From assembly GCA_030740295.1 (NCBI GenBank), contig JASLXP010000909.1, forward strand, positions 1 to 22,357: a stretch of DNA of 22,357 nucleotides, given 5' to 3'. Below, one piece after another: positions 15,646 to 22,357 of the stretch. The notes below the pieces were generated by a model, which made no database searches, had not been told where the DNA came from, and saw nothing but the letters and a program-made list of their open reading frames with translations. Both the position numbers and the translations under genes were made by a program. The DNA comes from Planctomycetota bacterium. Its GTDB lineage: Bacteria; Planctomycetota; PUPC01; JACPCR01. Position 1 is the stretch's first letter, and every line of letters starts with the position of its first letter.

Positions 15646-17397
15646 TCATGATTCCAACAGCCGAACATTTATGTAATAGGCCCCGATAGAAAGCCCTTCC
15701 CCATCCGACATCGTCGTCTGCAGGTGGGCCGGGCCGGGCGCGAGATGCATTTTGAAGGTGGCACTGGTCGCGGCCTCGGCGATCTCCGATGACTGTTCCT
15801 GATCGCCAATCCTGAGACTGGCAACCGTGAGGGGCATCGCCTTGCCACCGGTGTAGAGGCTTGATGCTCCTTCAGGGATCGCGTCTCGGCGCCACTCAAT
15901 ATCATCACCATCGATGCCGGCGGTTACCGCGTGCCCGGCCTCTTTCGGCCATCGACGCAGTTCGAATTCGTAATCCCCTTCCTGCTCGATCTCGATTTCC
16001 CAGTAACCGTTGGCTTCGTGGCCGCGGCGGATGTGCCCCTGATTCCAGGGACAGTCGCAGTCCTCGTTCCGCCAGTCGTGGCAGGTGAGGAGCGTCTCTT
16101 TCGCCGGATCGGCACCAAGCGAAATGGGGATGTCTTCTTCGAACTTAGTGGACACAATGTCCCACCATTTCTCGTATTCGACGCGCAGTTCCTCGACCAC
16201 ATCCGGATGTCGGCCTGCGATATCGCTGCGCTGCTCACGGTCTTCGTTGATATCGTAGAGTTCTTTTCCGTTGATGAGACGCCAGCGGTCGGTCATGACA
16301 GAGCTTTGACGCCACTTCACCGGATTGGTCAGGCGCTGAGAGTCGGTCACCATGGTGCGTGCGGGCCATCCTTCATCGTCGCCGTGGAGGAGCTGCTTCA
16401 CGCTTTGACCGTGGAATGTGCGCTCGGAGGGCACCTCAACGCCGCAGAGATCGAGAATGGTCGGCATGAAGTCGACGTTGGCGGTGAGGTGGTTGACGTC
16501 CTGTCCGCCACCGACATTCCCGTTCGGCCAGCGAATGAAGAAAGGAACCCGGTGCCCGCCATCGTAGGGCGAACCTTTCAGGCCGCGCAGGCCCGCGTTG
16601 AAGCCGTCGATGGGGAACGCGTTCTTATCGAGCCTCGATGCGCCACTGGAACCGTTATCGGTCATGAAAACCAGAATGGTGTTGTCCTCGAGTTCCAGTT
16701 CTTTCAGCTTGGCGTGCAGCTTGCCGAAGTTTTCGTCGATGTTGGTGATCATGCCGTAAAACCGGGCGCGGGCTTCCGGGCAGGAATCGTGATAAAGCTC
16801 GCTGTACTTGTTCTCTACGTTGTAAGGGCCGTGCGGCGCGTTGGTTGGAATGTAGGCGAAGAAAGGGCGGTCTTTGTTTTCCTCGATGAACTTCATTCCC
16901 TGCTCGAACCAGACATCCGTGCAGTAGCCTTCAAACTTCTCCGGCTCGCCGTTCACAAAGTAGGTGTCATCAAAATAGTCGTTACCCCAGTAATCGGGCG
17001 TCTGGCTGATGCCGCCTCCACCGTGCACTATCGATACATCAAACCCGCGGTCATGCGGACGATAAGGATACGCGTCGCCAAGATGCCATTTGCCGAAGAT
17101 GCCCGTTCGATAACCGGCATCCTGCAGTGCAGATGCGAGGGTCCATTCATTTTTTCTGAGCAGAGAGCGGCCGCCGATCGTGTGCCAGACGCCGGTGCTG
17201 TTCGCGTAGTGCCCGGTCATGATGCCGGAGCGCGTCGGCGCGCATGTCGGCCCGACGTGGTAGTTGGTGAGCCGGACGCTTTCCGAATGAAATGCGTCCA
17301 GATTAGGTGTCTGGATGACCGGGTTGCCATGACAGCCCAAGTCTCCGTAGCCCTGGTCATCAGTAATAACAAATACGACGTTTGGTTGAGTCTTCAT
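15646..17397 (-). CDS. Type I sulfatase without signal peptide, C-terminal beta-domain
   Basis: 583 residues. Arylsulfatase-type core: VITDDQGYGDLG (D13/D14), CAPTRSGIMTG with formylglycine-forming C52, GKWHLGD (K103, H105), NAPHGPY (H189) and FMTDNGSSG (D247/N248), a complete active-site set. From about 430 to 583 there is an additional beta-rich domain (NGYWEIEIEQEGDYEFELRR, ASLRIGDQE, ATFKMHLAPGPAHLQTTM, GAYYINVRL) of a kind found on sulfatases from PVC bacteria, perhaps for binding carbohydrate. No signal peptide or membrane segment precedes the catalytic domain, and an in-frame TGA five codons upstream of ATG 17397 rules out an extension. So it is probably cytoplasmic and would act on imported sulfated oligosaccharides, unless exported by another route. 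Confidence 0.94.
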   Translation of the reverse strand: MKTQPNVVFVITDDQGYGDLGCHGNPVIQTPNLDAFHSESVRLTNYHVGPTCAPTRSGIMTGHYANSTGVWHTIGGRSLLRKNEWTLASALQDAGYRTGIFGKWHLGDAYPYRPHDRGFDVSIVHGGGGISQTPDYWGNDYFDDTYFVNGEPEKFEGYCTDVWFEQGMKFIEENKDRPFFAYIPTNAPHGPYNVENKYSELYHDSCPEARARFYGMITNIDENFGKLHAKLKELELEDNTILVFMTDNGSSGASRLDKNAFPIDGFNAGLRGLKGSPYDGGHRVPFFIRWPNGNVGGGQDVNHLTANVDFMPTILDLCGVEVPSERTFHGQSVKQLLHGDDEGWPARTMVTDSQRLTNPVKWRQSSVMTDRWRLINGKELYDINEDREQRSDIAGRHPDVVEELRVEYEKWWDIVSTKFEEDIPISLGADPAKETLLTCHDWRNEDCDCPWNQGHIRRGHEANGYWEIEIEQEGDYEFELRRWPKEAGHAVTAGIDGDDIEWRRDAIPEGASSLYTGGKAMPLTVASLRIGDQEQSSEIAEAATSATFKMHLAPGPAHLQTTMSDGEGLSIGAYYINVRLLES

Positions 17398-17776
17398 AAG
17401 ATGTTCTATTCAGGGCTGGTTAATGCGTGGCAAACTGGATGACTCGCGGTACACGACAGGGAGCAAGAGGCCAACTCGTGACTCTCTCCGAAAGGGAAAG
17501 GGCGTAGCACGTCTCTAAGAAAATAAGAAACGCAGGCATGATCAGCCACTATGCTGGAGCTTTGACCACCGTTCTTTGCCCCCGATCGCCAGCGGACAAA
17601 CTTTGTCCGGGCTCTGGCGAATTCGGTTGCCAACCGTAGCTGAATTCGCCAGAGTCCGAAACCTTGCAGCGTCTTTTCCCGAACTCTGGCGTGTTCGGCT
17701 GCCATCGCACGGTAACGTCCTCGCCCGTGAGAAATCCCGGCTGGGACATTCCTTAACTCTCTTGGGTCACTGAATC
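17398..17776. other. Divergent intergenic region with palindromic repeats
   Basis: 379 bases between the minus-strand sulfatase and the plus-strand LarA-like gene, so it should hold both promoters, though no clear -35/-10 pair stands out. It contains a near-perfect palindrome at 17593-17609, a 13-bp inverted repeat at 17612-17654 and a degenerate third copy at 17685-17714. No credible gene is seen; short frames on both strands pass through the repeats. Confidence 0.6.
17593..17714. repeat. CTCTGGCGAATTC repeat cluster
   Basis: CGGACAAA-C-TTTGTCCG at 17593-17609 is an 8-bp palindrome around one base. CTCTGGCGAATTC at 17612-17624 is perfectly complementary to GAATTCGCCAGAG at 17642-17654. A third, direct, degenerate copy starts at 17685 (CTCTGGCGTGTTCGGCTGCC) and matches the first over CTCTGGCG..TTCGG.TGCCA. 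The last 15 bases, TGCCATCGCACGGTA (17700-17714), also occur at 6410-6424, after the glycosidase gene, so this is a dispersed family. Confidence 0.7.
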
Positions 17777-18949
17777 ATGAACCAAGTGCGCATCCCGTGG
17801 GCGGCCTGGTACGGTGATGGATCAATCACCATCGATTTTCCGGATTCCTGGCAGGTCGGTGTCTGCAATATGAAAGGCGGGACGGATATTGGTGATGACG
17901 GCATTCGGGAGGCCCTCGCCAGGCCTTTCGGCGCAGCACCGCTTCGAGAGTCTGCCAGCGGCAGGCGATCGGCAGCTATCCTGGTGGACGATCTCTCCCG
18001 GCCAACGCCTGCTTTCCGCCTGCTGCCGTATGTTCTCGAGGAGCTCGAGGCTGCGGGCATTGGCGAGGATCAGGTAAAAATCATCGCGGCACTCGCGGCT
18101 CATCGGCCCATGACACGGCAAGATTTCATCAAGAAGGTCGGTCTTGACATCGTCGACCGGATGCAGGTGCTTAACCACAACGCTTATGAGAATCTGGAGT
18201 TCCTCGGGTACTCGAGCCGGGGCATCCCGATCTTTGTCAATCGTGACATGATGTCCTGCGAAGTTAAGATTGCCTTGGGAATGATCACGCCTCGGGGAGC
18301 CATGTTCGGCGGCGGCGCGAAGCTGCTTATCCCGGGCGCCTGCGGCCAACAGACGATCATGCTTAATCACCGGTACATCCATGAAAATTTCAGGGAGCAC
18401 CTCGCGGAGGTCGCCCGCAAGGCCGGCCTGGACTACATCGTTAATCCGTTGTTGAACCCCGCGCTGGAGATTATCGGACTGGTTTCAGGGGAGCCGGAAG
18501 AGGCATTCCAGAAGGGATGTGAATTGGGACGCGATCTTTACGCCACGCCTATCCCGGACGAGATTGACATCGGTGTCTTCAACGCGTTCCCGAAAGATAC
18601 AGAGCTCTGCCAGGCCCCATTGGCTCTCGTTCCCCTGACCAGCACGGTCAAGAACCCTCTTCGAGAGTCTTCAACGATAGTGATCTGTTCCGCGTCACCG
18701 GAGGGCCTGGGTTGGCATTCTGTTCTGGGGCCCGGGACCGCGCTGGGTGGCCAGCCCGGCCGCCAGAAGCATCGAACCATCCTGTTCTCGCCCGGAGTCA
18801 ACAGATGGGACTGTGTGGCCAAGTTTGGCAAGGATACGGCCCATTGCAGGACCTGGGCAGAAGTGGTGAGTTTGCTCCAGGAGTTCCACGGAGAAAAGGC
18901 CAGAGTTGCGGTCTTTCCCGCAGGCGCCCTCCAACTCGCCGCAGAGTAA
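17777..18949 (+). CDS. LarA-like (DUF2088) nickel-pincer racemase/epimerase family protein
   Basis: 390 residues, close to the family's usual 420. Family markers: ILVDDLSRPTP with R75, AALAAHRPMT with H109, GGGAKLLIPGACG with K182 (counterpart of the Lys that tethers the nickel-pincer nucleotide in lactate racemase) and LNHRYIH with H198. In known LarA enzymes two histidines act as the proton-transfer pair; the second, expected after MI-T-P, is Arg here (TPRG, R173), and the loop to K182 is one residue shorter. It may therefore not be a standard racemase, or may act on another 2-hydroxy acid. No LarB, LarC or LarE cofactor-synthesis gene is in the window. Cytoplasmic; no signal peptide. First of four same-strand genes; 111 bases to the next. 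No Shine-Dalgarno is seen before ATG 17777. Confidence 0.85.
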   Translation: MNQVRIPWAAWYGDGSITIDFPDSWQVGVCNMKGGTDIGDDGIREALARPFGAAPLRESASGRRSAAILVDDLSRPTPAFRLLPYVLEELEAAGIGEDQVKIIAALAAHRPMTRQDFIKKVGLDIVDRMQVLNHNAYENLEFLGYSSRGIPIFVNRDMMSCEVKIALGMITPRGAMFGGGAKLLIPGACGQQTIMLNHRYIHENFREHLAEVARKAGLDYIVNPLLNPALEIIGLVSGEPEEAFQKGCELGRDLYATPIPDEIDIGVFNAFPKDTELCQAPLALVPLTSTVKNPLRESSTIVICSASPEGLGWHSVLGPGTALGGQPGRQKHRTILFSPGVNRWDCVAKFGKDTAHCRTWAEVVSLLQEFHGEKARVAVFPAGALQLAAE

Positions 18950-19060
18950 AATAATCGCCGCTGAGCAGGACGCGCTGCCGAGAAAACAATGCCGATGGCC
19001 AGACAGATGCTTGAGACGGATGATTCGCCTTTTACTTAATGATCGCGAGAGAGGAATCCA

Positions 19061-20089
19061 ATGAAGCCACGTGACATCGTCCTCGGTCAGATCCACCATA
19101 GCGAAACCGGTACTGTTCCCTATACGCTGGCCTTCACGCAAGACGTGAGAACCCGGCTTGATGAACACTTCGGCGATGAAACGTGGCACGAGAGAATCGT
19201 CCCGTACATCTCCCAGTGTGGCAACGTCGCGAGATTCCAGAACGAGAAGCTCGATGACACACATCATCGAGACCCGTTCGGTTCCATCTGGCGAACAGAT
19301 CAGGAACCATCGTCTGTTGTCGAACCAGGGCTTAAAGCCCCTACCTTCCAGGGATATGATTTTCCAACGAAGGACACGCTCTTTGACCCCGAGGCGAAAG
19401 CTGCGGCGAAGAAACGCGTCGCCGAATCGCCCGATCTTTTCACCATCGTCTCGCCGTCGATTTGCCTCTGGCAAGGGTGGTACCTGAGGGGATTCGAGAC
19501 CACATTGATGGACTGCATTGCCGAAGAAGACTTCTTCGCTGAACTGCTCGACCGGCTGACCGAGCTTTGCCTGGGACTCATAGAAGAGTGCGCCGACATT
19601 CCGGCCGATGCGATCATGATGGGGGATGATTGGGGAGTCCAGCGCGGCGTGATGGTCGGTCCCGAACGATGGCGGAAGTTCTATAAGCCGCGCTACGCCC
19701 GAATCTTCAAGGCCATCCATGACCAAGGCAAGCTGGCCATCATGCACTGCTGTGGAAGCGTGGCAGACATCATGGGTGACATCGTCGAGATTGGTCTGGA
19801 TGTTCTCGAGAGTGTCCAGCCGGAGGCATACGGAATGAACCCTTACGGATTGAAAAGCGCGTGGGGTGACCGCATCACCTTCTGGGGTTGTCTGGGAACG
19901 CAGCAGGCGATTCCTTTCGCACCGCCGTCAGAGCTCCGCCAGGAAATTCGGCGCCTGCGGAGCGAAATGAGCAAGGGCGGCGGCTTCATCCTCGCACCGG
20001 CCAAACCGCTCCGGACGGAGACACCGACTGAAAACGCCGTCGCTGTTGTCGAAGAGTTCCTCGCCAGCCAGGAAGCCCCTGCCAGTTGA
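19061..20089 (+). CDS. UroD-family methyltransferase-like protein with HCCG motif
   Basis: 342 residues, matching the uroporphyrinogen decarboxylase (URO-D) superfamily TIM barrel. Markers are DAIMMGDDWGVQRGVMVGPE, RWRKFYKPRYARIFKAIHDQ and the strand bearing MHCCGSV at 228-234. H229/C230/C231 match the zinc-binding His-x-Cys of the corrinoid:thiol methyltransferase branch (MtaA/MtbA/CmuA), which uses zinc to activate a thiol. This, the operon context and the presence of a paralog next door argue against heme synthesis. No corrinoid protein or reductive activator is in the window. ATG 19061 is preceded by AGGA at 19052-19055. Substrate unknown; a methylated sugar or small methoxy compound is only a suggestion. 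Confidence 0.85.
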   Translation: MKPRDIVLGQIHHSETGTVPYTLAFTQDVRTRLDEHFGDETWHERIVPYISQCGNVARFQNEKLDDTHHRDPFGSIWRTDQEPSSVVEPGLKAPTFQGYDFPTKDTLFDPEAKAAAKKRVAESPDLFTIVSPSICLWQGWYLRGFETTLMDCIAEEDFFAELLDRLTELCLGLIEECADIPADAIMMGDDWGVQRGVMVGPERWRKFYKPRYARIFKAIHDQGKLAIMHCCGSVADIMGDIVEIGLDVLESVQPEAYGMNPYGLKSAWGDRITFWGCLGTQQAIPFAPPSELRQEIRRLRSEMSKGGGFILAPAKPLRTETPTENAVAVVEEFLASQEAPAS

Positions 20090-20151
20090 AATCAAGATGA
20101 CCGAATCGCCAGATTTGAAGCCGGAAAAATCGTGGCCCAATCCATTGTGAA

Positions 20152-20156
20152 AGGGG
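20152..20156 (+). promoter_or_regulatory. Shine-Dalgarno deciding the start at 20162
   Basis: AGGGG lies five bases before ATG 20162. The alternative GTG at 20132 would add ten residues before the conserved TSKERMTAALEN segment and lacks a comparable site. Confidence 0.6.
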
Positions 20157-20161
20157 ATGAA

Positions 20162-21349
20162 ATGAAAACTCAACTTACGAGCAAAGAGCGAATGACCGCC
20201 GCGCTGGAAAACCAGTCTCCGGACCATGTGCCGCTCTGTTTCATGATCTTTGGAGCTCTGCAGAGCAAGTGCAGCGGCCAGCCTGAATTCGTGCGAGAGC
20301 AACTCGCCCTCGGCCTCGACGCGGTCGTGTCATTGCCTTCACTGCCGCTTCACGATCCAACAGAGACCTCTGACCTGCCGGGGCTCCCCGTCCGATTCAA
20401 TCCCGGTGTGATGACGCGCGAGTGGCGCGAAGACCTTCCGGGTGAGCGATACCCTCTCCTTCACAAGGAATACACCACCCCTTCCGGCCCTTTGACCACG
20501 GCGGTGCAGAAGTCTGAAGACTGGCCCTACAAAGATCACGTTCCCTTTCTCGATGACTACCTGATCCCAAGGTCGAAGAAGTTCCTCGTTACGGAACAGG
20601 ATGACCTGGAATGTCTTCAGCACTTGCTCCGGTCACCCACTCCGGCAGACATTGCCACGTTCAGGGAGAATGCGATGGAAGCAAAAAAGCTTGCCGAAGA
20701 GCAGCAGTTGCTGACCACTGGCGGATGGGGCGCAGGAATGGACATGGCATGCTGGCTTTGCGGAATGGAGAACCTGATGTTCTTCACCTTCGATCAGCCT
20801 GACTTCGTCCACGAGATGGGAGGGATGCTCTCCAACTGGAATCGAGGCCGTATGGAGGTCATGCTCGATGCCGGTCTCGACCTGTTCATTCGCCGCGGCT
20901 GGTACGAGAACGCGGATTTCTGGTCCCCAGAGATGTACAGGAAATTCATTCTCCCCGACCTGAAGAAAGACGTTGCCCTCGCCCACGAGGCTGGCGCGAA
21001 ATTCGCCTACATCATGACCAGCAGTTCCACCCCTCTGCTGGAGATGATCGTTGAAGCCGGGGTTGACGTGCTTGTCGGCATCGATCCTGTCCAGGGCAAC
21101 GGCACGGTGCTGCCAGAGGTCAAGCAGGCGGCCGAAGGCAAAATATGTCTGTGGGGCGGAGTGAATGGATTCGTCACTGTGGAGATGGGCACAGAGACGC
21201 AGGTGCGCGCTGCGGTCGCCGAAGCGATCCAGACTCTCGGCCCTGACGGATTCATCCTGTCCCCGGTCGACAACATCCGCGACGAATCGGACAAAGCCTG
21301 GCAGAACGTGCTGGTCTTCATCCAAGCCTGGAAGGAGATGAGGGGATAA
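20162..21349 (+). CDS. UroD-family methyltransferase-like protein lacking the HxCG motif
   Basis: 395 residues of the URO-D superfamily. The start SKERMTAALENQSPDHVPL is typical of UroD-like methyltransferase genes. Further markers are the Asp-rich DFVHEMGGMLSNWNRGRMEV segment, FWSPEMYRKFILPDLKKDVA, VDVLVGIDPVQGN, CLWGGVNGF and a C-terminal GPDGFILSPVDNI. The strand that holds MHCCG in its neighbour reads MTSSST at 285-290, so the zinc ligands are gone. It might bind a methyl-donor or corrinoid partner without thiol activation, or act as a partner of the neighbour; this is inference. It follows the first UroD gene after 72 bases on the same strand and is probably co-transcribed. Not a heme-pathway HemE, which is shorter and lacks this arrangement. 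Confidence 0.85.
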   Translation: MKTQLTSKERMTAALENQSPDHVPLCFMIFGALQSKCSGQPEFVREQLALGLDAVVSLPSLPLHDPTETSDLPGLPVRFNPGVMTREWREDLPGERYPLLHKEYTTPSGPLTTAVQKSEDWPYKDHVPFLDDYLIPRSKKFLVTEQDDLECLQHLLRSPTPADIATFRENAMEAKKLAEEQQLLTTGGWGAGMDMACWLCGMENLMFFTFDQPDFVHEMGGMLSNWNRGRMEVMLDAGLDLFIRRGWYENADFWSPEMYRKFILPDLKKDVALAHEAGAKFAYIMTSSSTPLLEMIVEAGVDVLVGIDPVQGNGTVLPEVKQAAEGKICLWGGVNGFVTVEMGTETQVRAAVAEAIQTLGPDGFILSPVDNIRDESDKAWQNVLVFIQAWKEMRG

Positions 21350-21374
21350 AGAAAGTTCTGCGTGAGAAGGGTGC

Positions 21375-21411
21375 AGGCAAGTCGTTTCCGGAAGCTCTGC
21401 ACTACTTGCCT
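21375..21411. terminator. Hairpin after the second UroD-like gene
   Basis: AGGCAAGT at 21375-21382 pairs with ACTTGCCT at 21404-21411; an alternative shorter pairing, GTGCAG (21371-21376) with CTGCAC (21397-21402), overlaps it. It lies 25 bases after the stop codon, but no T-tract follows. It is a candidate weak terminator or an attenuator-like switch between the UroD genes and the ManD-like gene. Confidence 0.35.
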
Positions 21412-21532
21412 CGCTGGAGATTCATCGGCTCGCCGAGGTGTAAACATTTGCCGTTATCGAATCAACGATGAGATGCTAAAGTAGTTTCACCGCCTGCTCA
21501 CGCCTCACGTCTCGCCATCCCAGGCCCGAAAC

Positions 21533-22357
21533 ATGCCCGTCATCAAGGAAATTAAGTGCATCCGTTCCCGTCATCGCGGCACTTGGCTGATTGTGAAAGT
21601 GATCACCGATCAGCCTGGTCTTTACGGCATCGGATCGGCCAGCGATAACTGGCATACGGAGACTGTCATGAAAGCAGTGGAACGGCTTTCAATTTCGCTG
21701 ATCGGCAGAGACGTCAGCAACATCGAGGATAACTGGCAGCTCGTCCACAACAATTGCTACTGGCGCAACGGCTCGATCCTGAACACCGCGCTGGGCGGTA
21801 TCGATATGGCCCTCTGGGATATCAAGGGAAAGGAAGCCGGCATGCCGATCTACGGCCTCCTCGGCGGGCCGTGCCGGTCGGCCGTGCCGGTCTATGGCCA
21901 CGCAGGCGGAAAGGATTTTGAAACGCTCGAAGAGAGCGTCCGGCAGTTCATCGATCGCGGCTACCAGGTCGTCCGATGCCAGGTGGGCCCGTACGGCGGT
22001 GGCGGTTTTATCGAGCCGGGCCAGGCGCGGCTGCCTGATAATCCCTGGTCTGAGAAGGCGGTGTTTGATGATGAAGCCTATCTCGACACCATCCCGAGAA
22101 TGTTCGATCATTTGCGATCCAGGATAGGCTTCGATGTCAAGCTCACGCATGATGTGCACGAACATCTGAAGCCGCAGAACGCGGTTACTCTGGCAAAATC
22201 TCTCGAGCCGTTTCGGCTGTTTTTCGTGGAAGATATTCTGCCGCCCGAACACATACAGTGGTTCCGAAAAATTCGCGAACAGTGCACTACTCCTCAGGCG
22301 ATGGGCGAGCTGTTTATTAACCCGAACGAATGGATGCCTCTGGTGACCGAGCGTTTG
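21533..22357 (+). CDS. ManD-type enolase-superfamily sugar-acid dehydratase, 3'-truncated by window end
   Basis: 275 residues are visible and the frame runs off the window, so about 110-130 residues are missing compared with the usual 400. It belongs to the mandelate racemase/muconate lactonizing group of the enolase superfamily. NTALGGIDMALWDIKGKEAG and MPIYGLLGG are family hallmarks. The metal ligands are D207 (HDVHEHL), E233 (FVEDILPPE) and E259 (GELF), each 26 residues apart as in D-mannonate dehydratase (Asp210/Glu236/Glu262), and H209 matches its catalytic His212. This places it in the ManD/RspA subgroup, whose members dehydrate D-mannonate or D-gluconate to 2-keto-3-deoxygluconate, some only weakly. 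Cytoplasmic. ATG 21533 is the best start; no strong Shine-Dalgarno is seen. Same strand as the UroD genes with a 183-base gap, so operon membership is uncertain. Confidence 0.9.
   Translation, partial: MPVIKEIKCIRSRHRGTWLIVKVITDQPGLYGIGSASDNWHTETVMKAVERLSISLIGRDVSNIEDNWQLVHNNCYWRNGSILNTALGGIDMALWDIKGKEAGMPIYGLLGGPCRSAVPVYGHAGGKDFETLEESVRQFIDRGYQVVRCQVGPYGGGGFIEPGQARLPDNPWSEKAVFDDEAYLDTIPRMFDHLRSRIGFDVKLTHDVHEHLKPQNAVTLAKSLEPFRLFFVEDILPPEHIQWFRKIREQCTTPQAMGELFINPNEWMPLVTERL

Noticed and set aside
15931..17442. 503-residue plus-strand open frame across the minus-strand sulfatase
   Set aside because: The sulfatase on the other strand has a full set of active-site motifs; this frame is its antisense shadow.
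19061..20089. HemE (heme-pathway uroporphyrinogen decarboxylase)
   Set aside because: The HCCG zinc motif, the adjacent paralog and the lack of other heme genes fit the methyltransferase branch better.

Overview
The window (22,357 bases, moderately GC-rich) reads like a chromosomal segment from a free-living PVC-superphylum bacterium, most likely Planctomycetota or a relative such as Lentisphaerota. The reasons are the gene families and the DNA style together: a eukaryotic-type Ser/Thr kinase fused to a formylglycine-enzyme-like domain, two formylglycine-type sulfatases, an FG-GAP/ASPIC-UnbV protein, a LarA-like protein, two UroD-like methyltransferase-family proteins, and gene-poor intergenic stretches filled with palindromic repeats. 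The phylum is an inference from gene content; no rRNA or other marker is present.

Layout. 1-450: C-rich low-complexity edge followed by small palindromes. 451-4017 (+): multidomain kinase. 4018-4779: repeat-rich spacer with a nested 50-bp inverted repeat. 4780-6384 (+): exported GH49-like beta-helix glycosidase. 6485-7990 (-): VCBS/ASPIC-UnbV protein whose N-terminus looks lost. 8369-9499 (+): amidohydrolase. 9828-12725 (+): large exported protein of unknown function with an apparent internal duplication and two prepilin-like Cys motifs. 12848-13657 (+): sugar phosphate isomerase/epimerase-like TIM barrel. 13779-15611 (+): exported sulfatase with HEAT-like C-terminus. 15646-17397 (-): second sulfatase, convergent, without a signal peptide. 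17777-22357 (+): same-strand run LarA-like, UroD-like 1, UroD-like 2, and a ManD-type enolase-superfamily dehydratase cut by the window end.

How it fits together. Most enzymes point to breakdown of sulfated or otherwise decorated polysaccharides: sulfate removal, glycoside cleavage, sugar isomerisation, and processing of sugar acids or hydroxy acids by the LarA-like and ManD-like proteins. The two UroD-family proteins more probably handle methyl groups than heme, but no corrinoid protein is visible. The kinase carries an FGE-fold domain lacking the catalytic cysteines, so it is unlikely to mature the two Cys-type sulfatases, and the activating enzyme must lie elsewhere. No SusC/SusD pair, transposase, CRISPR array, tRNA or rRNA gene was seen.

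The points most worth a second look are the duplicated 965-residue protein, the LarA/UroD/UroD/ManD gene run with its altered active-site residues, and the palindromic repeat families between genes.
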